A stretch of DNA of 64,000 nucleotides from Dromaius novaehollandiae (lineage: Eukaryota > Chordata > Aves > Casuariiformes > Dromaiidae): NCBI RefSeq assembly GCF_036370855.1, contig NC_088100.1:39072563-39136562 (forward strand). The letters run 5' to 3'. Of this stretch, positions 50,046-62,929 are shown piece after piece. The notes under the pieces were generated by a model. It ran no database searches. It had not been told where the DNA came from and was given only the letters and a program-made list of their open reading frames with translations. Position 1 is the stretch's first letter. Every line of letters begins with the position of its first letter. The position numbers and the translations under genes are program-made.

Positions 50046-51300
50046 GGGCCGAGGCGCGGGCCACCGAGGCGGAGCGCCGGGTGCGTGCGCAGCGGCGCCA
50101 CCTGCTGGGCGGCGGCGGCGGTGGCGGCGCGGCCCGAGGCGGTGGGCGCGGCCGCCGGAGGGCGCCGCTGCGCGCCGCCTCGCGCCGCCGCCGGGGCAGG
50201 TCACGCCGGGAGAGCGCCGCGGCTTCCCCCGCGGCTTAGCGGGGCAGCCCGCTTCGGCGCCGGGCCCTGCCGCGGGGAGGCCGGGGGTCCCGGTGCGAGG
50301 CCGCGGAGGCAGCTCGGCCGTTAGGCTGCCTCGGGGAGCGGGAGCCGAGCAGCGGGGACGCCGATACGCGGCGTCGGCTTCGCGTGTCGCTCCCCTAAGT
50401 AAAGAAACTTCCCTATTCTCTTCCCTATTCCCTATTTCTTCTTTTTTTGTTTTCTAGAGCCTCTGGGTAAAGGAGAGGAGCTGAAACGCACCGGCTGGTT
50501 TTCCCTCTGGTGGCAATGGCAGGTCCTCACCGGGGACCATCTTTGCTCCTGTTCACCTCGGCTTTTGGGGCTGCCAGGACTGCCGCCCCAAGCTGCCAGC
50601 CGGATTTCTGCGTTAGGTGAATTTTCTTCAGAAATCGTTCAGCCGATCGTGTGTGAAAGCAACATGGGAAGAGTTAGGAGTGTAACACAAATTCTGCAAA
50701 GGAAAGGACAAAACCAAACTATCCAGTCTCCCCCCCGCAGACAACCCCCCTTCCAGCCCTTTTTTGATGTTCCTGCTTTAGCTGCTGGCTGCTGCTGTGC
50801 TTTTAATGCATTTTAGCACATCTCTGGAAGTGGTTAAAATATGCAGAGAAATTAATGACCCCTGTTTCCCTGACCACTGTCTCTGCAAGAACCACAGAAC
50901 AACTGCAGCCTGTGCTTGCATGTGCTCTCCAGCTAGGGGCTGTCGGTTGTGTGTGTTGTGAGAGTCACGTCGCTCCAGGAATTTTTATGCCAGCATTTAG
51001 TAAATGGCAAAATAAAACAAGCTCACTTAAGAATACAAATGAACATTGTTCACACACACGCATTGCCATTCTCTGTTGAGCAGACTTGGAGTGAAAAGAT
51101 TTTGAAAGGAAGTTTTCTTCGGTGGGTATTGGATACTCATCGCAAGTGAGAAACTAGTTAAAATTCTGTTACTGTCTCTCATTTCCTGTTAGTTTGAGAG
51201 ATAAAGACTGTGCTTCCAATATGGCCTTTATATATCCCAGATTGTTTTATATGAGAATAAATTACAGTTTAAATTAGAAGAAGCAAAGAAATATGGGCTC

Positions 51301-51338
51301 TCTGTAGTTTCCATTGAAGTCTATAGAAATTACTTTGC
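51301..51338. repeat. Relict palindromic amniote repeat, copy A
   Basis: TTTCCATTGAAGTCTATAG resembles the CCATTGAAGTCAATGG core found in old non-autonomous repeats of reptiles and birds. It is short and diverged. Confidence 0.3.
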
Positions 51339-51676
51339 TAGAGGTGCTGCTGTACATCTTTGAATCAGCCCTTTTGTCTGCACATGGAGTATTATATTTC
51401 CATTTGCAAAGTGAGGGTCATTTATTTCATTTTATCTTTGTGTGTAACTCCTGCTGCTGTCTCTGGGAAATGTGGGAGCTGATCAAGGCCAGGATGCCCA
51501 TATAAACTTATATACTAGAACAATTTGTTAAGCATGACAGCCTAATGCTGGTGAAAACATCATTTTCCAGCATTTGCTCTTTTCTCTTGTCTCATGAAAG
51601 AGCACAGAGTGAGACGTGAGCTTTTAAAGAGAAAAATGGAAATTAATTATGAGATGTCATTCTAATGCTGCATGCC

Positions 51677-51735
51677 TTGATCCTGTTCAGATTTAAGCCA
51701 ATGCAAATTTTGCTATTAACTTCAAAGTGAAAACC
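51677..51735. repeat. Relict palindromic amniote repeat, copy B
   Basis: It runs from TTGATCCTGTTCAG through CCAATGCAAATTTTGC to TTAACTTCAAAGTGAA. The block order is like that of the old palindromic repeats with an 'AAGTCAATGG..TTTTGCCATTGACTTC' core. It is diverged. Confidence 0.35.
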
Positions 51736-52246
51736 ATGACATCATTCATTGATCATGAGAATTGCTTCATATATGATCAAATGATCACATCAAGGGCTCG
51801 GTCCTGCAAGCTGCTAAAACGCTGTTGCAGATTGAAGCCTTTCTGTTTGCAGAAATACGTTCAAAGAGATTTGTACAAAATATAGAAAAACGTGCAGAGG
51901 GATCAATGCTGTTGGAAAGCTACATGCCCATATGGGGGGGAAGAAAACCCAAACCACTCTGGATGATTGTGGTGGAGAGAAGGCATTGCCTAGTGTTGAA
52001 ATATCATCCAGTGCCTTCAGATGACATGCACAATAGCCACTTAAAAGATTTTCATTTCCTTCTAATGCCAACCAGTTGTAGCAGTTTTCTCAAGAGCTCC
52101 TAACAGTGGAATTTAAAAAAACTGAGAGCAGGGATAGCCATGAAGTTCAGCCAGGAGCGCGGCAATTGGTGTGTGGGTGCTAATGAACCAGAAGTGTCAT
52201 TATAAATTCTGAAATAAATCCTGCTGAGTAGAGACCTTAATTTGAA

Positions 52247-52315
52247 GGTGAAATTCTGGCCCTACTGACATCAGTGGGAAGTCTTTCTTGACTTCTATGA
52301 AATCAGATTTTGCCA
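52247..52315. repeat. Relict palindromic amniote repeat, copy C
   Basis: GGTGAAATTCTGGCCCTACT is followed by an arm ending CTTCTATGAAATCAGATTTT, an imperfect palindrome like the 'GGTGAAATCCTGGCCCC..' MITE-like repeats of amniotes. Confidence 0.4.
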
Positions 52316-55300
52316 CTGTAGACACTGGTTTCTTATTTAAATGTGTGGCATGTACATACTTAGACTTTTTTTTTTCTCCAGCTAGGGGAAAATAGAAAGC
52401 TTCACATATTAGTATAATTATTTCAAACTATTAATGGTAAAATTAAAAAGGATAAAATATCCATACTTTTGTTTTTGCATGTCTTATTTCAGATTCATGT
52501 TGTCCATAAATGTCATTGGGGAAAAAGACATCAAATAAAAAAGAAACAAAACGTCTGCCACATCCACTTTGGCTGAGGCATTGCATTAGATAGTATTTCA
52601 GTACTGAACTTGCAAATATGTGAAATATGAGATTATGATAATAAATATTTAGCCATATTCTTGGTTGTGTTTTTTAAAAGGTTAACAGTTTCATACTGAA
52701 TGAAAAGCAAACAAACAGTGGTGAATTAAGAAGTTTCTTTAAACTGCATTCTCTGTTCATGCCCACTGTGATAATACTTCCTTACAAGACTATGCAATAA
52801 AAATACTGTTCAGTATATTCACCAAAAAAAGAAAAAGCCTTCCATAAAAGCACGAGTTACATAGAAAACAGAAAAATTACATGGAACTCTATTCTTGTGA
52901 GAGAAAAAGAGTCTAGCTTTATTAAATTAGGATTAGTTGTAAAATAGTTGACCTGGCTATAACTTCAGTTTAAAAGATCATTTTTAATGCTTACGCTTTT
53001 GTTTCACTGCAGATCTTATTTTACTCCACTGCTAATTAACCCTAGTCCTCATATCCCAAGGGCCAGATTTACGGAGGACTGCATTATTGTGGCTAGGCTG
53101 AACTCAGCTTAGTATCGCACCCACCAGATCTTTGCCATCATGCAGTTTCCCCACTAGTTAAGAAATAAATTCTATATGGTGTTTTTAAATTATTCTAGAA
53201 GCTTGGACTGACACTTAATCTTGTTCCTGCTTCATCCACACATCCCCTGAACTGAGTGACAAGTTCAGATGCTAATCCGTCATCTTGCCGGCTGTTAGGG
53301 ACTTCTGTATATTGGCCATTTGTGGGTTCCCAAGTTTCTGAAAGTTAGCAGACATGGTCTACTGCACGGTTTCACAGACTTTTTGAAAGTGAATTGCCTT
53401 CTCAGATTATCTGTCTAAATGCTTAATTCCCTTAACACTGTGCGCTGCACTGCCAACATTGCGGTTCCTCTGGACCAGGGGGAGCGCAAAGCGCCTGCAA
53501 TCACTGGCTGCAGGAATCAACATTTCCCCATCATGGAGGAAACAACACTACTGCCAGCAGTTATAAGCAGCTAAAAGTTCCTTCAGGAGACTAAACGTTT
53601 GCAGTCAGTAAAGATAGCTGCTTTTCACTCTCTCAACTTAAAAGAAGTGCATTTGCCAGCCTCTAACACTGCTTTTTCTACCATTTCCTGATTCTCCATA
53701 AGCCTGCTGGGAAACTTTGCTCTACTGGGTAATCTGGCCAACGGAGCGAGATCCCTCCTCCGTGAAAGCTTTCACTTTCAACAAATCCTGGGAAAATTAT
53801 TTTACAAGGAGAGATAGAAACATGGTTCATTTGACCAACTGTAGCACCTTTAAACTAGGCTAACAATCCTGTCCTGTGCCTATTGCAGCTCCCTCTGCCA
53901 GTGAAAATTTTCAGTACTCAGCATCAGGCAAAACACCTAAGACTTATTATCCATGGGAACTAGAGAAACAACTTGTGTTATCTTCCCCGCAAAGTTGTTT
54001 GAACTGGGAACCCTCATCTATCATGAATATTCTCCTTTGTATACAGAAAGCTATAATAAATTCTTCCTTTTGCATGAAGACACACCACATATCTTTGGTT
54101 CAGTAAAAATTAAGGTAAATATTTTTATAATAAATTCTTAGTGGCTTAGCAAAGATTAAACTCAGAAAACTCAGTGAGGAAAAATTAAGTGTGCTCACTT
54201 ATTCAAATTATTCAGATCTGCAAAATCTCTCGTTAATCCTGACAACATCTTGTCTTAGCACTGGCAAGACTATTAGCTTTGCATTTCAGATTTTCACTTG
54301 GTTATTTTTAGTTCTTCTGAAGCCTGGGAAATAAAGAAATGTAACCGCTTTGAACAGGCTGAAAGAGCCAACTCTAGCAGGGCCTCTGAATCTGATTAGA
54401 TAAAACAACAAAGAGGTTCTGTTAGGGCAGCGGCAGGAAGAACTAAGGTGGGTGGCAATATCTGTCATAACTCAGGGGAAATGTAGCCTCAAAGCACTCA
54501 AAAGTGGGTGAAAAAATAACATAAGCAATAGACAACTTTCCCACATCTTAGGTCAGTCTCCAAATGCAGTTTGAAGAATTTTCTCCGTGCTCAACTTTTT
54601 TTGTGTTTTTAAAGTACAATAAACAGCACATGCATATGTGTTTATCTTAAAAAAGCTTATTTAGGGAACATCACTTCTCTGCAGATAAATATCTGAAAAG
54701 GCCCAACATGGCAAGTGCAACTACATTTATCAGTACAGAGACAGCATAAAATCTTAAGTGATATGTTGCAATTTTAAACATTCTCCTTTCAAAATAAGGT
54801 TGCTTTAGGATTACCACAGTAGATTTCTCCACAAAATATAACTCCTAATAATGTTACATTTTATCCTACTGCCTGAATAATGAGGAAACCATTGTGTTTA
54901 ATGCAACTGGGAGGTCTTCAGGTTTTTCAGGCTTGATTTAAAAATGATCTGTTATTAGAGTGGTGGGAACCTGGAACACCCACTTGGCCAAGGAACTTAT
55001 TTTCCTAGTTTCTACATGGGATGGTTATTTTAGGTCACCAGCTCTGCTGAGAGTCGGGTGCATCTTCTCAGTAAGATCAATCAAAACGTTTCCAAAGTCA
55101 CTGAGCATCCACAACGGAGAGGTTTGTGTCAGCGAGGGGCCGGCACTGCTTCCCGTAGGCAAGCTGTGGTGGAGCATGCCTAGTGCCGTCAGCGACTTCA
55201 GCCAAAAAATATGGGGTTTTGCTCGGACCTGTTCTCTGCCTACTTGTAACTTCTGGCATTTCTGCCGTGACTCCAGGCCTATGTTTCCTGGAGCAGACGT

Positions 55301-57726
55301 GGAGCATGGTGGCAGGTGCAGATGTGCATAATAATTAATGCTACGGTGGCACCAGTTTGCCCTGTTCCAGTGGCTCTGCCCTGGCTGGGGATGTGCAGAT
55401 ATTGTGAGGCAAAGAGCTGCCACCCTGTGCAGAGCTTCCCCGACAGCGCGGCGGTCTCCCACGGCCAGCCCGTGTCTGGTCTTGAAAGGCCGGGTGGCGC
55501 TTTTGGATTGCCTGTGAGATAGAGTTAACGCTTTTTATTCCTTTTATAATGCTTCAAAGAAAATATCTCATTTGAAGGGCTGAATTTCAGAGCGCAGGGT
55601 ACTTAGCGCCTTTCAGGTCCCTGTGCCTGGCTGAGGATTTTCAACACACTTGCGTGACTTTTTGTACTGATAGGGAAGAAGGTGAGCTGTGAGCACTGGA
55701 GTTCAAGCTTGGCTTCATTTGCCATTGAATCTAGTGGGTTGGCTGGCCTCGTGCAATCTGTGGCAAAAGGCTTGTTGAAACTACCCTAATGAGTTATTAA
55801 TTTCATTATGCAGTTAGTTACTGGATGAGATTCTCTTCCGGATGGAAAGGTCGTTACTTTGTTAATGGATCGCTTGCTTTGCCGTGTGCTAGCATAGATT
55901 TTTAGGAAGAAAATTTGGAATGAACATGAATTTCTTTGCCAGGAGTTCGATTTAACTTTTTATGTATTCTGCAGTTTTCCTGACTTCGTGCCTGTTATAA
56001 ACAGTATCTCTGTGAACAAACAGCTTGTTAGTGGTATTTCTATGTATTGGACAGGAGAGCTGAAGCATAAAAGTGATTCCAGCTCCCTTTTTGCTCAAGC
56101 TTTTTTTCTCATTATAATCCCGCCCTAAGTTAATCTGCTCCGCATATTTATTTGCTTTTAAACTATGCTGTGAGGTTCAATCTTGGGTTCCTGCACAGGG
56201 GATTTGGTATGAGTCTTAGAAGCTAAGGGCACAAAACCGGACCTTCGCAAGGAATCCTTGCCAGTCCAGGGTTGGCTCCACCAGCTCATGCCAGGCTGCC
56301 AATGTGAACGTGTAGGAGGCACTTGCCTCCAGTGAATGAGAAAAGGTGGATGAGTGCGTATGGATACCCCTTCTTTGCGGCCAGGGAAAGGGTGTAACAA
56401 CCCCTTTGCATGTAATAACAAAAACCCTGCAATGTGTTTTTCAATATATATTGGGGAAAATGGTGACTGTGACAAGTCTGCTTGCTATAGAAAACAAGTT
56501 TAAGTGGTTGTCCGGGGAAGGTAACCACCTCACTAGATGTCCTGTCTGTCACGGGGATAGAGGCTGCATTTGTTTTCTCTCTTTTTTTTCTTTCTCCACA
56601 CCTGAAAAAAAAATCTAAATTGAAATTCTATGTATGTTTTCTGTGTACAGAAAACAAAAGCCAGCCAAACGCATACTACTGAAAGAAAGCTCTCCATACT
56701 CTGAAACTCTCAAATATGGCCAGGCAAAAGATTTTTTTTTTCCCCTTAAACAGTGCTTTAGGTAGGGATATGACCTGTCATTCCTTAGAGATTTTGGGCA
56801 GCTGAACATTTCATGTCTGTCTGCCACCCACCTAGTACCAAAAATGCCACCAAGAAATCAGCTTGTTGAAGTGCTAAAATAGGCCTTAAAGCTTAGGCTC
56901 AAAGGACTATGACACCTGCTTTCCTGCATCTTTTCTTTCTCTCCATATCTATCCCACTAATCACCTCTCAGCTTGTAAGGTACAAGAAATAAACACCAGC
57001 AGCCCCGAGGTTCAGACAGTGTATATTAAGGCCTGTGAAAACTGCCTTTTGCAAGCATTTGTCTTGAAAATAATACCTAGCTTAAGGATTTAAAACCCAG
57101 TGAAGTTCTTTGTTGTTTCAGGCTTTTGGAAAGTGGTCGTTTTCTTAATGCGATAAGAAACTGAAATGTTTTCAAAGAAAGAAGAAATTTAGCTGTGTAG
57201 CCAGCATGGATTAGTAAGACTGGAAGCTGCTGTTACATGAATCCCTTAATTATGACAAACTTTCTCTGTTGAGCTGCTATATTTACTTAATAAAATATTA
57301 AGCTACTATTTTTACACGTATCATAAAGGTATTTAGGTGCCACTGTTTTCTTGCAGTCTAATAATATTTGATTTAATTTGATTTAATTCAAGTTTGGATG
57401 GGTTTGGACTTGCTGTTAATTTCCTCAATGCTGAGGGATAAAATAATGGGGCGCTAAAGCTTGTTGAGATTCACCAATATTGTTAAGTGTGGCATCTGCA
57501 ACTAATAATAAGGACTACAAAACTCTGAATGAAAATATGTCTAATTATCATAGCACTAGGAGGATGGTTGACTCATCTTCAGCAGTTTGGGTTACATGTG
57601 TGGGATTGTGTTTTGGATGGAGCACTCCAGAATAGCAACACTACATCAAAAACACAGTCGTGCACCTGTACTCCAAATGGCTGAATAAGGCAAAACACAT
57701 GTCCTGAGAGCACTGTGAATCAAATT

Positions 57727-57750
57727 AAAAAAAAAAAAAAAAAAAAAAAA
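57727..57750. repeat. Poly(A) tract, 24 A
   Basis: Uninterrupted run of A in intergenic DNA. I saw no retrogene or LINE sequence just upstream to explain it as an insertion tail. Confidence 0.9.
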
Positions 57751-58194
57751 GAAAGCTGGAAGAGAAATAAAGACAAGGACCATAACATTGGTGTGTGTGA
57801 AGACTTATTTCTCTAAAGCTCCCTGAGTGATTTATTTATCGCTAAACCTCTGTTCGCAAGCCATGTTTGATTTTGCTTGATGCTGATATAGACACTGCAA
57901 CCGGATCTTATGGAAAGGGCTGCCAGCAGCGGTTTGATCCTGATAAATTACAATAACAGGCACAATTTACAATAAGAAGCTATAGCTGCTTCTGGCCCTA
58001 GTGCCTGATGAGGTTTAAAACATGGTGGACCAAAACGCTCTTACCCTGTGGCCCCCTCAGACCACTTACAGAAGAGCGTAAGAGAGCCACAGAGCAGGAG
58101 AAAATTACAGTCCCAACAGGAGTCAGGCGTTATTTTATATCTAAGGTGTGCATGCCTGTGTGCGTGTATGTACGTGGAGTGTATGTCTGTATGT

Positions 58195-58307
58195 ATGTGG
58201 AGTGGAAGAGATGTTGCAGGGAAAAAAAAAGGTACAAGAAGAGTCTATAAGCCACGTGTTTGGAAACTTGTGTGTTAACCGAGCAGTCCATTCCCCTGGT
58301 TCCTTCT
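58195..58307. repeat. Local direct repeat, copy 1
   Basis: About 110 bp that match 58864-58979 by eye through GATGTTGCAGGGAAAAAA, GGTACAA, CTTGTGTGTTA and CTGGTTCCT. It lies next to a TG-rich stretch and the (CA)n microsatellite. The family is unknown. Confidence 0.6.
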
Positions 58308-58319
58308 ACACATGTGCTT

Positions 58320-58320
<1 letters not shown>

Positions 58321-58370
<50 letters not shown>

Positions 58371-58396
58371 CACACTCACATTCACACTCACACACA
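58321..58396. repeat. (CA)n microsatellite with (CACACT)n tail
   Basis: About 21 perfect CA units (58321-58363), then CACACT/CACATT variants up to 58396. Probably polymorphic in length. Confidence 0.95.
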
Positions 58397-58863
58397 GCCA
58401 TTTAGGCCTGCAAGACATATGTGTTGTGAATATTGAAGTTTTCTCTTTGGAAAATTAATTGGTGACTGGCTGCTTATTTGATCTTTGCAGTGTCGAGTTC
58501 AAAATGTAATAAGCTATAAAAAACACCCAGCAGTTGAACATGTAAGAGGTGCAAATTCAGAAAGGGATGTGAAGTGATATAAATTAGGCCCCTCTGTGTA
58601 TTTTCTTTGCAGTAGCATTCCAGGACACCTGTCCCTGATTTCAGAAATGTATACAAGCCACAGCCCACGCCCGCAACAGTATGGCCAGATTTCTTAAGAT
58701 ATTGCATTGCCTAGAAGCTTTCGATAATCCCCCTAGATATTTCTCTGCCTTTTTCAGGGGCTTTGAGTCTAATTAGACTAAAATACACATCCTTACTGAC
58801 GTGCTAAGAATTTGTTGTCTCGGAGGTCAATTGTTAATAACCCAAAAAGATGCAAATTAAAGA

Positions 58864-58979
58864 ATGAAGTGGAATGAAGGGATGTCGCAGGGAAAAAAGG
58901 TACAAAAAAAAAGAGATATAATCTACATGTGTAGAAATTTGTGTGTTACCTGAGTGGTTCATTGTGCTGGTTCCTCCTA
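58864..58979. repeat. Local direct repeat, copy 2
   Basis: The second copy, about 670 bp downstream and in the same orientation: GATGTCGCAGGGAAAAAAGG, TTTGTGTGTTA and CTGGTTCCTCCTA. Substitutions and small indels show it is not recent. Confidence 0.6.
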
Positions 58980-60544
58980 TAGGAAAGTATACAAAGGCAG
59001 AAGTGACAATTTCATACATTTTTGTTAACAAGATGCCAAGAAGAACTGTACCGCTGGAAATTTGCTGAGAGAGGCTTCAGAGTCTCTAAAAGTGGTGGCA
59101 AAATCAGGAGTGGCTCAGGAATTATTTACTATTGCTTCTGAAAGACTGCCATGCACTTCTCCCACCACTGGATTTTAGCTTCCAGGAAGCGTTAAATGAA
59201 CGAAGCACCTATAATAGCTCTTGCCTGACCTTCTGCTGATCGTCTCATCCAGCTGCTGCCAGTCTCATACAGACTGTGTCCAGAAAGCACCAGGAGAAGA
59301 TTTCCTCTATTTCCAGCATGATTTTCCCTCACTTCCACATATATGCACACTTGTACATGAACAGCGGAAGCTGTCCCAATTTCTCCTGTACGAGAACATC
59401 CCCAGACTCAGTTAATAGGTGCCCTGTGCCCTATGCAGCATTTGAAAATTAGCCTTGCCACTCCTTTGCTTCTGCTCCCTCGTTCCCCATTTAAAAGTAT
59501 GCATATATTGCACTAACCCTGCCTCTTCTCCTCTGAAGAAATGTAGATATACTTGCACCCACCACCCCATGTCTCTGTCTCTGCTCTTTTTTATAGTATC
59601 AGGATCTCCTGAGTGATCTGTTGGAGAGAGGGGTCGTGTGGGCAGGCACAGCTGCTGTCTGTGTGTGAAATGTGAGTGCCTGTGCATGCACATGCGTGTA
59701 TCGGTGCGCCCCATTGCTGGGAGTGCATAGGGAGAAGGGAGCATGGAGCTGTGCCTCGGCAGCGCGTAGGCTGAGTGGAAGATCTTGGTGAGTATAAAAT
59801 ATAGGTCTTGAATGCCTAGAGAGGGGGTAGAGAGAAAAAAGATATATGTTTATGTAATTTTAAATGTAGACAAACATTTTATGCCAATGTCTGCCTTCTT
59901 CACGTGAAGAGGCAGATTATCTGAACAAAAAAGAGGGAGGACTATGAAAAAGGAGCGGAGAATCATTTCTTGAGAGCTGCTCATTTGTATTAACTGCTCT
60001 GTAGGAAACTGGAAAGCCAAAAATTAGGTTGGATAATTCCAGGCCAGATGCCTACTAAGAAGGCATATATTAGAAACTGGATTTAGCCATGACAAATAAA
60101 TCATAGGGGAAAAAAGACTTGAAGTGAAAACTCTCTGACAGAGGAATTGGCCTGAAGTTGTGTTACTGGATGTAGAGAGTGGCTCAATTGGAAATGCCTT
60201 AAATGGGTCTTGTTTTCTGACAATGGCTACTCAAATTGCAGAAAATTAGCCTGATTTGAGATGGGTTTAGTTGGAAATTGTAAAACCAAAGTATTTCAAC
60301 TAGCCACTTTTGCAACTGTATTCTAGAATTTTTTATTCTGCAGGCTTCTCCTGCACTTACACCAGGGAAGCGCTCAAGTTTCGTGATCACATGTAACTAG
60401 AAAGCCTAGGAAAATGCTCCTTTTCCTCCCCACAGAACAGCGTGGGAGTTCCTCACATCCTGCGGTGGGAGAGCAACCGTGATTGCCATCTTTCGACACT
60501 TTTGTGGAGCATAAGTGACATATCCCCAGGTCTGTGGATTGCCA

Positions 60545-60905
60545 GAATATAAGTGGTGAAGGATGACAGACTGTGTAGTCTGATCCGCTGTCAGCCAGAA
60601 GCCATTACTTTTATCCCTTATTGTGGCACTGGGACTGGTAACTTGTTTGACTGTGACCTGCCTTCAGGAAGGCAGCCACAAAGACATCACTTCCTCTGGT
60701 AACTAGCTCCACTCAGCAATAATGGTTAATCCTTTTGTTAAAAAACATCTAATTTATCATGGAAATGTGTTTGGCTTGAGCCTTCCACTGGTTAGACCTT
60801 CCTCTGCTAGATTAAGGAGCCCTGGAGTGCACTCGATTTTGTCTTAGTGAAAGTACTAATACGCTGAGGCCAAACCACTTCTTAATCTTCTTTTTGACCA
60901 GTTTT
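60545..60905 (-). mobile_element. Ancient CR1-type LINE 3' fragment
   Basis: The plus strand shows, in order, blocks typical of the antisense 3' region of old amniote CR1 elements: GACATCACTTCC, AATAATGGTTAATCC, TCTGCTAGATTAAGGAGCCC and CTTAATCTTCTTTTTGA. Divergence is high and no reading frame remains. It was recognised by eye from the order of blocks; ends are approximate. Confidence 0.55.
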
Positions 60906-61800
60906 TGACGAAGCAAGCAGACATGCTTCATAAGACTACTCATTTCTGTTCAGCATTTTAAAACAGCATTTATGACAATATAAGAGCAGGATGTGCAAGG
61001 AAATGAAGTTTACATTTCCACCTGTTTGTTCTGACTCCAGGCAGCAAATACCAAGGATGAGAAAGCTGATGATCAGAGACAGTAGAGTTGGCCACATGCA
61101 GCCTCCCTTACATCAGCTTTGCTTCAGCTGCACTGGCATTGCTACGTGGGATTTCAGAAGTTTTAAGAGAGGTTTTCACATGTCCCTTCTGCCTTTTCTG
61201 TTCAGCTGAAAAAACCTCTACCTTGCATAGTTCAAATTTCATAGTGATTCATGTTTACTGAGTTGTCAAAGATAAATCCAGCTCTTTAGGCAAATGTTAG
61301 CACGAGGAACAGAAATGCCAGCAGTGAGCACATATGGCACTGTTTTTACTCTTAAGTTTGAAAGAACTAAACAAGTTAACAAATACAGATGTTTAAAATC
61401 AGTAAGTGTTTAATGAAAACAAACAAAATACTGTAGTCTATAAAGGAAAACCTGTTTTTCTTTTGCTCCTTTTGGCCAGCTGGGATTAGTGTTTTCTGAG
61501 CCTATACCCTTCTTTGACATATGGGACATTTTCAGGGGACGTTAGTCTCAGCAGATGCTGGGTGGCGCTTGGTGGATGCCTCTGATTTTTAGTTAGTTAA
61601 TAAACCAGCTTTTACAACCATGTGTATCCTATGATTTAACAGATGCATAACAATAATACTGGATTAGGAAAAACAAACTGTTTCACTGCAAAGGATATTT
61701 TATTTCTTAGCAATATTGCATACAGTATGAGTTTTTCTGTAAAATAAACAAAGGATTCATGCTATTTTTTCATTTAGCCAATGCCCTTCATCCCCTTGAG

Positions 61801-61885
61801 TCAAATTGTGCTCAGAATTGCATTAGTACAAATGCAGAGTGCCTCTGCTGAGTTCAGTAGAGCTCTTTCCATTCGCTTCAAAGGG
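61801..61885. repeat. Relict palindromic amniote repeat, copy D
   Basis: TCAAATTGTGCTCAGAATTG, then ACAAATGCAGAGTGCCTCTG and GAGTTCAGTAGAGCTCTTTCC, follow the order of the old 'AAATTCTGCTCTCAGTTACACC..' amniote repeat. It is diverged. Confidence 0.4.
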
Positions 61886-62929
61886 TACTGCTTCAAACTG
61901 CATGTAGACTGCTTTCTTTAAGCATCAGGAGCCGCTTCCTGCCTAATAAACTCCTTAAGTGATGTTCCTTCAATTAAAGAGATTGCGTAATACTTTACCT
62001 AATCAGAAGGTTAAATACAGTGTCATGTTGGTTTCCTACAGAAATCTGTTTTCCTATGTATCCTGGGCTGTTGTTTTAGCTAGTAAGACTTTATTTTTAA
62101 TCTTCAACCTCCCACTTTAGATACGTGCTAAACTACTAGAATAAATGACATCATCCTTGGCTCTAGCCTTTGAAAGTGAAATGGTATTTAAAAATATGAA
62201 ATTCTGGTAGCAATGTCACACCCGACGTTGAAGTTTAAAACAAAACTGACAATAAAATCAATGGCCAGGAAACTGACTATTTTTCAAATTAGACATCTAT
62301 CATGTCAGCTTTGGGTTAATCTTTGGAGCCAGCTCAAGGATGGATGAGGTAATATTTGCACATGTTATGGATAAGATAGAATGGAAATGGATTTCTTTTT
62401 TCTTTCGGGTGATGTGCTACAAAGATTATGAGCCTGATGGTTGGAGTCAGTACGAGCTGTGATTGAGGGGTTATGTGTGAAGCAGCAGATTAGAATGGTT
62501 TTAATACATGGCATGATGGCCTCTCAAAGTCCTGGGCTGCATACAACGTGGTGTGAATAGGGGCATTTGCAGCAGGTAGGAAGATAAGTTGCAAGTGGAG
62601 GGTTGACACAATTCTAGAAAAAGCTCTCAGAGCCAACACGTTTAGTGGATAAGTTTAAGGACTTGGCCTCATTGCTTTAGTTAGGAGTGTCAGAGATCGA
62701 GGCTTCAACGGGGAGTAACAATTCAGTGATAGAGCCAGCTAAAAGATGGCTGCAGGTAAGTTATAATGCATAAAAGAAAATGAAACATTGAATCACAACC
62801 TGCTATAATGGCAACCACTTTTGCTATTACAGAAACTATCTGAGAATTTGTTTCTGTCTGTGTTGATAGTGCTTAAAACACACACGAATTACAGCTGGAG
62901 AAAGGATTCCTTTAATTCCAACCCTGTGT

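Larger units (their letters stand above)
49390..50400. promoter_or_regulatory. CEP162: CpG island, CEP162 promoter region
   Basis: This stretch of about 1 kb is strongly GC- and CpG-rich, against AT-rich DNA on both sides. It contains the inferred non-coding exon 1, an X-box-like site, three E-boxes and G-runs; no TATA box was seen. It is the only CpG island in the window and lies at the 5' end of CEP162, as expected for a broadly expressed gene. GC-rich open frames inside it have no recognisable protein content. Confidence 0.85.
50401..58140. other. Intergenic DNA, no gene seen
   Basis: No exon-like frame, RNA gene or conserved protein block on either strand. It holds relict repeats at 51.3, 51.7 and 52.25 kb and a poly(A) tract at 57.73 kb. 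In known amniote order the next gene on this side is TBX18, at some distance, so distal regulatory elements are possible but not shown. Confidence 0.6.

Noticed and set aside
49534..50324. Long overlapping open frames of 176 and 162 codons in the CpG island
   Set aside because: Composition is almost only Ala, Gly, Pro and Arg on both strands, as expected from GC-rich DNA with few stop codons; no domain and no supporting splice pattern.
55025..55462. 145-codon minus-strand frame in intergenic DNA, with overlapping frames on both strands
   Set aside because: No recognisable protein pattern and no exon signals; simultaneous opening of several frames points to local base composition.
58130..58405. 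Open frames through the (CA)n microsatellite
   Set aside because: They are made by the simple repeat, which is open in several frames, and have no other coding support.
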